Below, in pieces: positions 36,810 to 45,914 of a stretch of 64,000 bases of DNA; the stretch's first letter is position 1; every line of letters starts with the position of its first letter. A model generated the notes under the pieces. That model had not been told where the DNA came from. It did no database searches and was given only the letters and a program-made list of their open reading frames with translations. A program made the translations under genes and the position numbers. The DNA is from Borrelia recurrentis A1 (GTDB lineage Bacteria; Spirochaetota; Spirochaetia; Borreliales; Borreliaceae), in assembly GCF_000019705.1 (NCBI RefSeq), contig NC_011246.1, positions 59,938 through 123,937 on the forward strand. Reading direction: 5' to 3'.

Positions 36810-36812
36810 TTC

Positions 36813-37673
36813 TTATTCTCTTTCTATTATGAGCCTTGAATTTTCATCAAAAGAAATAAGTTCGTTTGCTTTAATTTCAATGTCATTGTTGAATTGAAAT
36901 TCACTTTCTTTGATTTCTGTTATTTTGGTATTTAAATTTTCTTTTGTATGAATACCAATTTTCATTTTTCTAATTCCTTGTAGTAAACTTACAGGACCTA
37001 ACAAGTCTTGATAGCAAAAAGAGATACCCATATCTTTGTATTTGTTTTGAAATATTTTTTTATAAATTTCTCTTATGTTTTCATCTATTTCTTTGTGGAT
37101 AGATTCTGTTTCGGTTTTATATAATACTTTTAAATATGCATATTTAATTATTCCCAAGCTAAACTTATATGTTTTTTGTTGTCCGTTTTTATTGAAAAAT
37201 TCAAGTTTTATTTTTCCTCTAAATGCTGTTCCACATGGAGCAGTATTATATATTGCTTTCCAAATTTGTATTTTTATATCTTGTGTAATGGCTGATAGTG
37301 TTCTATATTCTTTCGTAAATATTATGTAAATTTGTATTGTTCCTGCAGAACTTATAATATTTGCGTATTCTATTTGTGGAATTGCTAGTAATGTTTGTTT
37401 GACTGCCTTGTAAGTTGAGCTTTTGTATATACTTAGGGAATGTTGTAGTTTTTTGAAATATTTTCCTCCTTCTTTGAGTGTTTCAAATAATTCATTTAAT
37501 GCTTGAATTATTTCCATGTCAATGGCAGAACTTGGGTAATTGATTATGTCAAAAATGGAATTGTCTTTGATAAGAATATTATATTCTCTCTTTAGTATTT
37601 CTTTTTTTATATTTTGTATTTCTTCTATTGATTTTGTAATGATTCCAGTTTCTTTGTCAAATACTATTCTCAT
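36813..37673 (-). CDS. DUF276-family baseplate protein (J-like)
   Basis: 286 residues: MRIVFDKETGIITKSIEEI, INELNLFF-like IIQALNELFETLKEGGKYFKKL, SSTYKAVKQTLLAIPQIEYANI, TAPCGTAFRGKI, and KDMGISFCYQDLLGPV fit the cp32 DUF276 family. This corresponds by position and pattern to the baseplate J-like wedge component of contractile tails. ATG 37673 starts just after the gp25-like stop. The gene is intact and more A-rich in codons than block A genes, in line with its position on the other side of the composition switch. Confidence 0.75.
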   Translation of the reverse strand: MRIVFDKETGIITKSIEEIQNIKKEILKREYNILIKDNSIFDIINYPSSAIDMEIIQALNELFETLKEGGKYFKKLQHSLSIYKSSTYKAVKQTLLAIPQIEYANIISSAGTIQIYIIFTKEYRTLSAITQDIKIQIWKAIYNTAPCGTAFRGKIKLEFFNKNGQQKTYKFSLGIIKYAYLKVLYKTETESIHKEIDENIREIYKKIFQNKYKDMGISFCYQDLLGPVSLLQGIRKMKIGIHTKENLNTKITEIKESEFQFNNDIEIKANELISFDENSRLIIERE

Positions 37674-37676
37674 AAG

Positions 37677-37991
37677 TTATATTCCATATTTACAGTATCT
37701 CCAGCTAAAAAAAATTGTAATATTATTCTTTTTTTTTATCTTGATATTTAATATGTCTATGTCTAGGGTTTTTAGTGCATTTGCAAAAAAGATTTTAATT
37801 TCTTCTTCTTTTTGGTTCTTTAAAAGTTTTATGAAGAAATTAAAATCAAGACCATAATTTTTGTCATAAAGACTGCCAATAGGTGTTTTTAGATATAAAA
37901 GCAGTCTTTGTTTTCGCTCATCAAGGCCATCTACTATTTTTAAATCGTTATTAAAAATTATTTTAAATTCATTATCTATTTTAATATCCAT
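37677..37991 (-). CDS. gp25-like baseplate protein
   Basis: 104 residues with the pattern DGLDERKQRLLLYLKTPIGSLYDKNYGLDFNFFIK, typical of T4 gp25/phage P2 W-like baseplate or sheath-initiator proteins. First gene of this operon portion. ATG 37991 follows AAGGTAATT. The tape-measure, DUF792, DUF693 and DUF777 genes that normally precede it in cp32 are not to its right, so the prophage is broken here. Confidence 0.7.
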   Translation of the reverse strand: MDIKIDNEFKIIFNNDLKIVDGLDERKQRLLLYLKTPIGSLYDKNYGLDFNFFIKLLKNQKEEEIKIFFANALKTLDIDILNIKIKKKNNITIFFSWRYCKYGI

Positions 37992-37996
37992 TTTTA

Positions 37997-38023
37997 ATTA
38001 CCTTAGGTTACTGCCTAGGTAAT
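37997..38023 (-). promoter_or_regulatory. Inverted repeat before the baseplate operon, possible operator
   Basis: Arms of 10-11 bases with one extra T, separated by 6 bases, ending six bases from the gp25-like ATG and overlapping its ribosome site. It could be an operator or a translation-control hairpin for the late genes. Confidence 0.4.
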
Positions 38024-38134
38024 AATTATAACATTTTTAGCAAAAATAATATATTTTTTATTTAAAAAAAATCAATTTATTTAAACATTTTATTTAAACA
38101 AATTTAAATATTAATTTAGATTTGGTATAAAAAA

Positions 38135-38159
38135 GAGACTCTTTACTTTAAAGAGTCTC
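38135..38159. terminator. Terminator-like hairpin
   Basis: Perfect 11-bp stem GAGACTCTTTA with its complement and a 3-base loop. It sits between the decayed fragment and the baseplate operon and should stop minus-strand readthrough into the operon. Confidence 0.6.
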
Positions 38160-38189
38160 CAAGGTGAGAAGAATATAAAAATGAGATTC

Positions 38190-38402
38190 GTTGATATTTT
38201 AAATAAAATTTAATTTTCTTGCTTTAATTTCTTCATTTAGAGCACACAATCTTTAAATAAGAAATAATTCTTTTTCTTGTGATGTAAATTGATATCTGTA
38301 GTTGTTGACATTTTTTAGTTGAAATTTTCTGTAGTACTTTTCTTTTGTAAGTGCATCACAGAAAAATTTTAAGAGAATAAACGAAGATAATATTATTTCA
38401 TA
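38190..38402 (-). pseudogene. Decayed gene fragment, phage-like
   Basis: The minus strand reads FCDALTKEKYYRKFQLKNV, NNYRYQFTSQEKELFLI, stop, RLCALNEEIKARKLNFI, stop in one frame. Composition is coding-like, but there is no start and stops are in frame. It lies where cp32 would have a gene such as DUF777 or DUF693; the family could not be decided. Confidence 0.4.
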
Positions 38403-38902
38403 CACTTTATAACACTTTAACCTTATATAATTGTTTTTATTATATGTCTTGTATTATACATTTTTAATTAATGATCTTCAATAAGAAGAATATAAAAATT
38501 GATGGTTTTTTTATATTTTTTATTATTTGGTTTAACTTATAAAGTATAAATTATTTTGATTGAAAACTTATTAATTTTTATATAAAACCAAATTAATGAT
38601 TTTAATCTAATTGTTAATAATTGATAGTGAGATTTGCTTGTCATAAATTTTAAAAATCATTGGAGCATATCATTGGCACTTTAATTTTCATAATTGCAAT
38701 TTTGAGTATTTATAGTTAAATAGAATTATAATTTCTTTTAGCAATATGTATAAAAATACATATTGCTAATATAATCACTAGCAAATAGCTAGTGATATTG
38801 TTAATATATAAGTTCTAAAAAGAAGTTGCAAAAACTTTAAAAAGGTTGCTAATGATTATAATTTTTAATTTTATTATTGCTTTCACATATTGATTATAAA
38901 GC

Positions 38903-39022
38903 TTACCATTCCTCTTCTCTATTATACTCATCTTGGTAATATTCATTGTTGCTGGAATCTTCTTCATCTAAAGATGAACATGAAAGCATAGTGAGTAACA
39001 ACATAAATAAATATTTTTTCAT
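38903..39022 (-). CDS. Very small lipoprotein, 39 residues
   Basis: ATG 39022, preceded by GAGGATAAAAG, encodes a 14-residue signal MKKYLFMLLLTMLS, lipid Cys 15, and an acidic 24-residue tail rich in Asp, Glu, Asn and Tyr, ending EEEW. The clean ribosome site, perfect lipobox LSC and charge pattern make it a real gene, although very short. No neighbours on the same strand within 800 bases. Function unknown; such mini-lipoproteins may be secreted decoys or membrane stress factors, but nothing here proves that. Confidence 0.6.
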   Translation of the reverse strand: MKKYLFMLLLTMLSCSSLDEEDSSNNEYYQDEYNREEEW

Positions 39023-39333
39023 CTTTTATCCTCTATTTTGAATTTATACCAAATATCAAGATATATTTAGTACAATTTAAATGCTATCAAAATGTATTAT
39101 GAAAGTCTAGAGTTTAAAGTTTTTTGTTTAAATATTTATGCCCAATATTTATATGATGAGATAATAAGTAGTATTAAAAAGCATTTTTGTTTTATTATTT
39201 ATTTTTTTGTGATGTTTAGATTTTGTTTTGTTGACATTGTGGTTTTAAAATAGAAATTATAAATTAACATTGTAAATAATAAAATTAGTGATATGTTTGT
39301 AGTATTCTTGTTGGGAAAAATGCGAGGTGAAGA
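39023..39333. other. Divergent promoter region, 311 bases
   Basis: It lies between the mini-lipoprotein (minus) and the 39334 gene (plus), is A/T-rich, and should hold both promoters. No other feature seen. Confidence 0.5.
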
Positions 39334-40117
39334 ATGCAGAGAAATAATATATTATTAGCTGTTATTTTAATGCTATTTATAGGTTGTGATTTAGATTCTG
39401 GTATTGGTTTGTTAAGAGGTGTTCTTGATAAATTGGATGGAAAGTCTATAAGTAGTGATGGAATGATTGATTTTAAGAATGATGATATTAATGTAATTAA
39501 TGGAAAAGATAAAGGAAATTTAGTAAAAAGAGAAGAGCTTGTACCTAATGTTGAAGGGCTTGTACCTAATGTTGCTGAGGAAAAATATTTGGAGCCAGGT
39601 GATATTGATATTAATGATATTGATAATATTGATGTTGATAAAATTAATGATTATACCTACCCTTGGGATAGTAGTCCTAAATCTTTTCGCATTTTGTTTA
39701 AAAAATTAGACAAAGCACAGCAAAGAGTTCAGTATGCATATGATATTTGGGATAAAGCTTGTTCTGCAAGGAATGTTGCTTATGAATTTTATAGTAAGGC
39801 TCTTGTTGCATTGGGTGAATTTGTTAATGCTAAAGATGAAAATGGTAAAAATGGCATTAGTGATACCGATAATAAACATTTTGAACTTACAAAGGAAGTT
39901 GATAGGAAATGGGATGATTATCAAAAAGCTGTTGCAGAGGAAGAGAGGACTCGTGAGGATTGTAAAGAAAGCCGATGATTATTGTTTGAAATTGGAAGCA
40001 ACTATAGAGGTTTTAATGTCGCTTTTTATGCCTGAAAAACAGAAATCTCAAGATTCTTCTTCAGAACTTCAAAGTGAGCAAAGTGAAGAGTTGAGCGAAG
40101 AACAGCCTGAAAGTTAA
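39334..40117 (+). pseudogene. Lipoprotein, frameshifted near its C-terminus
   Basis: ATG 39334 after GAGGTGAAG, signal ending LFIGC. An Asp/Asn/Ile-rich linker holds a repeated LVPNV motif, then a helical domain (FKKLDKAQQRVQYAYDIW, VDRKWDDYQKAVAEEERTRED). The frame stops at 39978. The other frame continues naturally (ADDYCLKLEATIEVLMSLFM, then a Ser/Glu/Gln-rich tail with three SEE/SEQ repeats) to 40117. A single-base change in TGTAAAGAAAGCC (about 39960-39973) separates them. Joined length is about 260 residues. No family recognised. Confidence 0.6.
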
Positions 40118-40606
40118 CATTTGTTTAGATGTGATGGTTGATTTTTTGGAATGGTAACCTGTATAGATTATCTATTAGATTATTTATTACTATTCATTGT
40201 AAATTTTATAAGTGAATTACCAGGAAATAAGTATTTCCTGGTAATTTGTTAAAAGTAATTTTTCTAAAGATAAAATCAAAATTTAAAGTTCAGTTTATAT
40301 TTGCATTAATTTAATATAAAAATTTTAATTTATTAAAATTTAATAATATTAATTAAAAGATAATTGTAATCTTTAAAGATAGATATACAATGATAAAAAT
40401 CAATTTTAAGGGAGTTAAACTTGTGAAATACAAGTAATTCTATGATTATAAAATCAATATTAATTAGTGTTGATATATTGAGTACTTTCGAGTAAATAAT
40501 TTGTGGGTTAAATTGTTTTTATATAGAATGTTAATTATACTCTCTATTGTGTGGTAATATTGGCATGTGGTAGTGGATTAATTTTAATCTAGAAGGAGAT
40601 ATATTT
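40118..40606 (+). other. Intergenic, 489 bases
   Basis: Holds a terminator at 40215-40246 (perfect 14-bp stem AATTACCAGGAAAT with complement, 4-base loop). The rest is the upstream region of the next gene; no gene seen. Confidence 0.65.
40215..40246 (+). terminator. Terminator after the 39334-40117 gene
   Basis: 14-bp perfect hairpin with a 4-base loop, 100 bases past the stop, followed by a T-containing tail. Confidence 0.7.
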
Positions 40607-41710
40607 ATGGAAAAGGATTTTTATAATTCAGTTTTGTTTTTATTGTTACTTACAGATATGAGTTGTGGTTTAAGTACTTCTACAAGTAGTTCTAAATTCC
40701 CCGATGAAAAATTGCCTTTAAAAAAGTTTACTAGTGAGAATGTAGATGCTGCGAAACCAGGTTTTAATAGTCAAGATTTAGAATCAAAATTTGATTTGAA
40801 AGAAAGAAGAGTGGAAGCAGGGGGAAGGCAAGGAGGGATACGAGAAGAGAAACCAGAAGAGATTGAGTCAATTAAAAATTTTTATTCAGCTCTTATGTAT
40901 AATGATAAGGTAGTATTTCATTCTGTGCAAAAAATGGCCAGTGGTTTTGAGGGTTATAGTGATAGTGAGGAATATAAAGATGATCAACCTAGATTTTATC
41001 GTGTATGGGGTAATTTGGGTATTAATAAACTTTCACATATTATGTCAGAATATTCTCGTCTTAATAAGAAAAGAAGTGACATTCAATGGATGATGATGAA
41101 TTTTGATATTAGAAAGATAAAAGAACATTTTAATAATAAGTTAAATGATTGCGATCGTAATTATGCATTAGAATTTAGAGGTGCTTTTCAAAAAGATGAT
41201 TTTAATACAATCTATGATGGTATTGTTTCTGTGATGAAGGCTTATGAGGAGAATTTAGATGTTTTTGAGAGTGATTATGAACGTCTTAGAATTTTTAAAC
41301 GTATACATTCTGGTTTTTCTGTAAAATTACGTTCATCTTTTGATTATATAAGCAATGAGTTAACTGACTTTAATGTTGAAGATGAGTCACAATCTAAGAT
41401 GTATTTTTATTATGACTTTTGTGTTTTGTTTGGAGATGAGACTGGTAATAATCGCTATTTGCAATTTGTTGAAAAATTTGAGCCGATTTTTGAATTAATG
41501 TCGTCACTTCGAGAAGAAATTAAGTTTGAGATTGAAGATGATGCTGTAGTAAGTCAATTTACTGAAGTTTTTAATGAGCTTGAAGATAGGTTTAAATTAT
41601 ATTTAAAAGAAGTGTTTCCTAGGATTGTTTCTGATGATATGTCTTTTGAAGGTTTGGATAGTTATGAAACCGATTTTGAAAATTTGAAAGCAAGGGTAAT
41701 GGACTATTGA
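40607..41710 (+). CDS. BTA121-like surface lipoprotein, divergent
   Basis: 367 residues, start after AGAAGGAGATATATTT. Putative lipobox TDMSC, weaker than the paralogues. A Lys/Glu/Gly-rich linker is followed by two degenerate BTA121-like units: FYRVWGNLGINKLSHIMSEYSRL, with a helical Asn-rich stretch ending YALEFRGAFQKDDFNTIYD, and later FCVLFGDETGN with LKLYLKEVF-like FKLYLKEVFPRI. Rich in Asp, Phe, Val and Ser, the composition of the right arm. Intact. First of the right-arm array. Confidence 0.6.
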   Translation: MEKDFYNSVLFLLLLTDMSCGLSTSTSSSKFPDEKLPLKKFTSENVDAAKPGFNSQDLESKFDLKERRVEAGGRQGGIREEKPEEIESIKNFYSALMYNDKVVFHSVQKMASGFEGYSDSEEYKDDQPRFYRVWGNLGINKLSHIMSEYSRLNKKRSDIQWMMMNFDIRKIKEHFNNKLNDCDRNYALEFRGAFQKDDFNTIYDGIVSVMKAYEENLDVFESDYERLRIFKRIHSGFSVKLRSSFDYISNELTDFNVEDESQSKMYFYYDFCVLFGDETGNNRYLQFVEKFEPIFELMSSLREEIKFEIEDDAVVSQFTEVFNELEDRFKLYLKEVFPRIVSDDMSFEGLDSYETDFENLKARVMDY

Positions 41711-41717
41711 GTTGTAA

Positions 41718-41739
41718 CATTAATATTTAGATATTAATG
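41718..41739 (+). terminator. Terminator after the 40607 gene
   Basis: 9-bp stem CATTAATAT with complement and 4-base loop, starting 8 bases past the stop. Because this terminator serves the gene, the larger hairpin at 41840 is more likely part of the inserted element. Confidence 0.45.
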
Positions 41740-41922
41740 GATTTTGGATATTAAATTATCATGCAATAAAAGATAGTTTAAAATATTCAATAAGAAAATT
41801 TGAGGATTGTTTGATTTTGTCAAAAAATTAAAAAGAATACTCCACCTATAATTTCTATGAAATTTAGGTGGAGATGAATTTGTAACGTAAGTTAAAATAT
41901 AATATAATAATTTTAAAAAATA

Positions 41923-43056
41923 ATGAGTGTTAATAAAGCTTATAAGTACAGAATATATCCCAACGCCAATCAAAAGAAATATTTTTCAAAAGTATTTGCA
42001 TGTGTAAGATTTTTGTATAACAAAATGTTAAGTGATAAGAAAGATTATTATGAAAAAAATAAACAAAGTCTTATTACTTATCCAAGCAAATATAAAGAAG
42101 AATTTCCATTCTTAAAGGAAGTTGATAGTTTGGCTCTTTGTAGCGCATGGATTGACTTAAATTCTGCGTATAGTAATTTTTTTAGGGAAATTAAAAAAGG
42201 AAATAGAACTCAAGGATTTCCTAAATATAAAAGTAAGAAAAATAGGCAAACTTTTAGAACTAATAATCAAAAAAACTCAATAAGAATAGAAAATGATTAT
42301 ATAAAGCTACCTAAAATAGGATTTGTAAAATTAGCTCTACATAGGAAAATTAAAAGCAATGAACTTATTAAAAATGTAGTAGTAGAAAAAGATACTGATG
42401 ATAAATATTATATTTCAGTAGCAGTTGAGTGCTTAGATGTTAAAAATAACGATAAAACTAAATGCAATAAAAAAGAGATAGTTGGTATTGATATGAGCAT
42501 GAGGCATTTTTTAGTAAGTAGTGAAGGTGAGAAAATCAATCATCCCAAATATTTACTAAAAAATGAACGCAAACTTAAGAAATGCCAAATAAAACTATCA
42601 AAAAAACAAAAGGGCTCTAGGAATAGAGCTAAATCTAGATTAAGAGTTGCCAAGTTGCATAGGAAAATTTAAAATCAAAGAAAAGATTTTTTACATAAAT
42701 TATCTTATTATTTTGTAGCTAATTATAAAAATATAGCAATAGAAAACTTATCAATTAAAGGCATGCAAAAAGGAATGTTTGGCAAAAGTGTTAATGATTT
42801 AGGATGGCATGAGTTTGTAAAACAATTATCATATAAATCAGAGTGGTGCGGAGTCTATTTGCATAAAGTTGATAGATATTTTCCATCAAGCAAGCTATGC
42901 AACAATTGTAGTATTAAAAATACAACTCTAAAATTAAGTGATATTAGGTGGACTTGTAGCGGTTGTAATATTTTGCACGATAGAGATATAAATGCAGCTC
43001 TAAATCTTAAAGCTTATTATTATAAGGAAATAAAAACTAAGGCAGGAACTGCCTGA
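41923..43056 (+). pseudogene. tnpB: RNA-guided endonuclease TnpB, one internal stop
   Basis: The N-terminal half (AYKYRIYPNANQKKYFSKVF, FPKYKSKKNRQTFRT, KLPKIGFVKLALHRKI) runs 249 codons to a TAA at 42670-42672, and the same frame continues 128 codons to 43056. All RuvC catalytic positions are visible: Asp in VGIDMSMRHF, Glu in IAIENLSIKGM, Asp in HDRDINAALNL. A zinc finger CNNC...CSGC lies between the last two. Full length would be about 377 residues, normal for TnpB. A single nonsense codon splits the nuclease in front of the second catalytic residue, so the product is inactive unless the stop is read through. Confidence 0.88.
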
Positions 43057-43171
43057 AGTAAAGCTTGTGGACCATGCTCTAGTGGATGACCGTTCTTATA
43101 GAACCTAAAAAGCTATCATGGGATGAAACAAGAAGCTATTTCTATAATCTTTGATTTAGAAATAGCAGTTC
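43057..43171 (+). ncRNA. Candidate right-end guide RNA (omega/reRNA) of the TnpB element
   Basis: TnpB systems make a guide RNA from the tnpB 3' end and right element end. Here two hairpins follow the stop: GTTCT-TAT-AGAAC at 43092-43104 and a 10-bp stem GCTATTTCTA with complement at 43135-43166. The RNA would run out of the element into the next BTA121 gene's leader. Inferred from family knowledge and visible stems only. Confidence 0.45.
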
Positions 43172-43186
43172 ACAGAGGAATATTTA

Positions 43187-44245
43187 GTGGTTAAAGGAAG
43201 AGGTTTTATTTTATTATTATTTTTAATATTAATAATAGGTTGTAATTTTAAATCTATCAAAAATAGTGAAATGTATAAACAAGGTTTGTCCAAGAAGATT
43301 TCTTTTGAAGATAGAATAGGTTTTGTAAATTTTATTTTTGATGATTTAAATGAATTTAAAATATCTAGTGAAAATCAGGAATTTGTTATGTGTTTGGAGA
43401 GAGTTGTAGGAGATCCTGATATAATGGTTTCTAAGACAGATAGAACATATACAAAAGATGAATTTTATCATTTATTAAAAAATATGAATAGAGATGATAT
43501 TGACAAAATTATGGAATTTAATGTGATTTATAAGGATTTAAAGAAAGTTGAAAAAATGATTTTTGATCTTAAATGGTATAAGTTAAGATATAATTTGAAT
43601 TTTAATTTTCAAAATTATAAAAATATTTATTTTTTATCTTTAAAGAGAATCTTTGGTATGTTTAGTGCTGGTAAAAATATAATTCATCCTAATGATATGC
43701 TTGAGCATCATTCTTTGATTTTGAATAAATTTGTTAAAGATGTAGAGAATATTAAAGTTTTTGATTCTTGTTTTATAGAGTTGTGTGATAATGAGAAAAG
43801 AGTTATTTATTATATGTGTAATCTTATGAGCAATATGAGTCTTGCTTTTGATAAGCCTGTTTTACATTGTGGTTATGAGTTTTATTCAATGTTAGGAAAC
43901 TTTGGTAGTAATGGGATTAAAAATATAATAAAAATCCATTTAGATATTATTGGCAAGATATTTGAAATTGAAAAATTATATTCTGATTATCTTTATGATA
44001 ACATTATGGATCAAAAGGAGACATTTGCTTTTCGAAATGCAAAATATTCTTTGCGTAGAACATTTAATACCATGAAAACTACATATGATTTATCTTTAAA
44101 GATTATTTTTAATAATAAAGACATTAATGCCATATATAATAGTCTTGTAAATTTTAATATTGTTGCTTTCAGTCATTTAGATCAACTTAAAGCTGATATT
44201 TTTGTTTTTATTGATAATTTTAAATTACAATTTGATATAAAATAG
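43187..44245 (+). CDS. BTA121-domain surface lipoprotein
   Basis: 352 residues, GTG start after GAGGAATATTTA, signal ending LIIGC. Two BTA121 units: residues about 45-165 (SSENQEFVMCLERVVGDPDI, YTKDEFYHLLKNMNRDDIDKIM) and 190-345 (CDNEKRVIYYMCNLM, YEFYSMLGNFGSNGIKNII). The ribosome site lies immediately to the right of the TnpB element, so its natural promoter has probably been displaced and expression may depend on the element. Frame intact. Confidence 0.75.
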   Translation: MVKGRGFILLLFLILIIGCNFKSIKNSEMYKQGLSKKISFEDRIGFVNFIFDDLNEFKISSENQEFVMCLERVVGDPDIMVSKTDRTYTKDEFYHLLKNMNRDDIDKIMEFNVIYKDLKKVEKMIFDLKWYKLRYNLNFNFQNYKNIYFLSLKRIFGMFSAGKNIIHPNDMLEHHSLILNKFVKDVENIKVFDSCFIELCDNEKRVIYYMCNLMSNMSLAFDKPVLHCGYEFYSMLGNFGSNGIKNIIKIHLDIIGKIFEIEKLYSDYLYDNIMDQKETFAFRNAKYSLRRTFNTMKTTYDLSLKIIFNNKDINAIYNSLVNFNIVAFSHLDQLKADIFVFIDNFKLQFDIK

Positions 44246-44397
44246 ATCAAAATTAATTTGAGGATTCAATTTTGGGCTGCAGATTTTTATCTAAGCTCTT
44301 TATTTATTTTGAAGTATTGGTTATAAATGTATTAATATTAATTGATATTAATAGCTTATTTAAGTTAATATTATGTTATTTGAAAAGGAGATATTTA

Positions 44398-45636
44398 GTG
44401 TTTAGAGTAAGAAAAGGTTTCTTGTTGTTTTTTTTATTTATCGTTGTTATAAGTTGTGATTTAGAATCCACAGAAAGTATTGATAAATCAAAACATTTTG
44501 GCAAAATGAAAAGTGTTAAAAGAGTGGAAACTATTGATAAAGTAAAACATTTTGCTAGAGTGGGACGTTTTGATAATGTAGAACATTTTGATAAAGTAAA
44601 ACAAGATATTGAGTCAAGTGTGTCTTCTGTAAAACTTTCTGCTAATGGCAAAGTTGATGGTTTAGATTGAAATTTGCCACTTGTCAAGCTTTTAAGTGAA
44701 TTTGGAATGTCTTCAGGTGATAAAGAGTTTATAAAGTTTATTTTGCATCTAGAGAGTATTATGACTTCTTCTAATATAGAGATTTCTGAATATAATGAGA
44801 CATATACAAAAGATGAATTTTATAATCTCTTAAAAAATTTGGGTGCTGATAATATTCGCAAATTGTCAGTATTTATTGAAGTTTGGAAAGCTTACAACGA
44901 AATGATATCTTATTTTAGAGTTGTTAATCCAAAGATTAAGTTTGATGATGTACTGTTTGAATTAAAATCCAATTTTTGTGTTGCAGTTTTTAGTTATTTT
45001 CAATTTTTAAAGAGAAGTTTCAATGAATTTGTTGTTGTTAAAGATAAAGATAAGGTTTTTAGTCCTAATTTAATTGTAGCGTATATTTATGAACTGAGTA
45101 GTGTTTCAGTAGAGATTTTGTATATTAGAGCTTTTGATCGTTGTTATGACAAACTGTGCGAAGATGATAGAGATGCAATTCTTTGTGTTAGAGATTTACT
45201 GGTACAAGATATGCTAATGGATCCTCCTAGTGTTTTTAATGTTAAAGATTATAAGATATATGATGATTATGAATTTTATCGTATATTAGGTAAGCTTGGT
45301 GCTGATAGGATGGTGAAAGTGGCAGGGATTTTTGCAGATTTAAATAAAAAAATGGACTTGCTATTTGATTCAATTAATGCTTTTGATGGTTATATAGCCG
45401 CAGAGAAAGATGATAAGAGGAAAGAGAATTTTCGAAATGCTAAAAGTGAGTTTTTGTATTCATTTCATCGTGATGTAAAATTAGTATATTTTTTTAATAT
45501 TAAAAGTGTGTTTAATTCTGATGATATTGATGATATATATTCTAGTATTATGAAACTTTCTACCTCTTTTAGTATTTATATGGAAGGATTTGAAGATAGG
45601 ATATGGTATTTTCTTAGAGATATGGGTATTGTATAG
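44398..45636 (+). pseudogene. BTA121-domain lipoprotein gene, one internal stop
   Basis: GTG 44398 (AAAAGGAGATATTTA) opens a lipoprotein with lipobox VVISC and a linker of Lys-His-Phe repeats (DKSKHFGKM, DKVKHFARV, DNVEHFDKV). A TGA at 44668-44670 ends it after 90 codons. The same frame continues without other damage for 322 codons with two BTA121 units (SSGDKEFIKFILHLESIM, YTKDEFYNLLKNLGADNIRKL; later CEDDRDAILCVRDLL, YEFYRILGKLGADRMVKV). Full length would be about 412 residues. A TTG just after the stop gives a possible restart, but the product would lack a signal. Confidence 0.75.
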
Positions 45637-45732
45637 AGAATATTTATATTTGACTTAATTTAATTTGGATTTAAGTTGTTATTCAAGATAGAGATTAAGT
45701 ATTTAATTTTTATTATGAGAGGAGATATTTAA

Positions 45733-45830
45733 TGGTTAGAGTTGGTAAATGTATTTTTTATTTGTAGTTGTTATAGGTTGTAATATTAAAATCTACAAAA
45801 GATAGTGGTTTGGTACTAAATCGGAATTTG
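45733..45830 (+). pseudogene. 5' remnant of a BTA121 lipoprotein gene
   Basis: The sequence matches the first 30 codons of right-arm paralogues (MVRG/MVKG start, hydrophobic core, GCN-IK) but has a stop after 11 codons and a frameshift; nothing of the body remains. Confidence 0.6.
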
Positions 45831-45881
45831 ATTAGTTAGGTAAAATAGATTTTAGTTGATTTTAGTTAATAAAAATGATAA

Positions 45882-45914
45882 TTAAGCCTTAGATTATTAT
45901 GATTTAAGGCTTAA
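45882..45914 (+). terminator. Terminator downstream of the remnant
   Basis: Perfect 10-bp stem with 13-base loop and following T run. Confidence 0.65.

Larger units (their letters stand above)
27753..37991 (-). mobile_element. cp32-type prophage block B: terminase, partition cassette, lysis and baseplate
   Basis: Minus-strand order from 37991 down is gp25-like, DUF276, DUF735, DUF685, blyA, blyB, small lipoprotein, PF57, PF50, PF32, PF49, small terminase-like, large terminase. This is cp32 order. It joins to block A (portal onward) if the 6.6-27.7 kb insert is removed. The erp, mlp and bdr genes usual in cp32 between the cassette and terminase are absent. Confidence 0.7.
37992..38902. other. 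Gene-poor region with phage gene remnant, 911 bases
   Basis: It contains an imperfect inverted repeat at 37997-38023 (ATTACCTTAGG with CCTAGGTAAT) just upstream of the gp25-like gene, a terminator-like hairpin at 38135-38159, the remnant described at 38190-38402, and A/T-rich DNA without signals to 38900. Confidence 0.6.
41840..43171 (+). mobile_element. IS200/IS605-type element carrying tnpB only
   Basis: Left limit taken at a long hairpin (CTCCACCTA paired with TAGGTGGAG at 41840-41848/41865-41873, plus an inner 5-bp stem). Right limit is near the hairpin at 43135-43166. It encodes TnpB but no TnpA transposase, so it is non-autonomous. It is inserted between two BTA121 genes, directly before the ribosome site of the downstream one. 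Exact ends are not known. Confidence 0.65.

Noticed and set aside
41840..41873. Hairpin considered as the terminator of the 40607 gene
   Set aside because: A closer hairpin at 41718-41739 already serves that gene; the 41840 hairpin fits a left element end better, though both remain possible.
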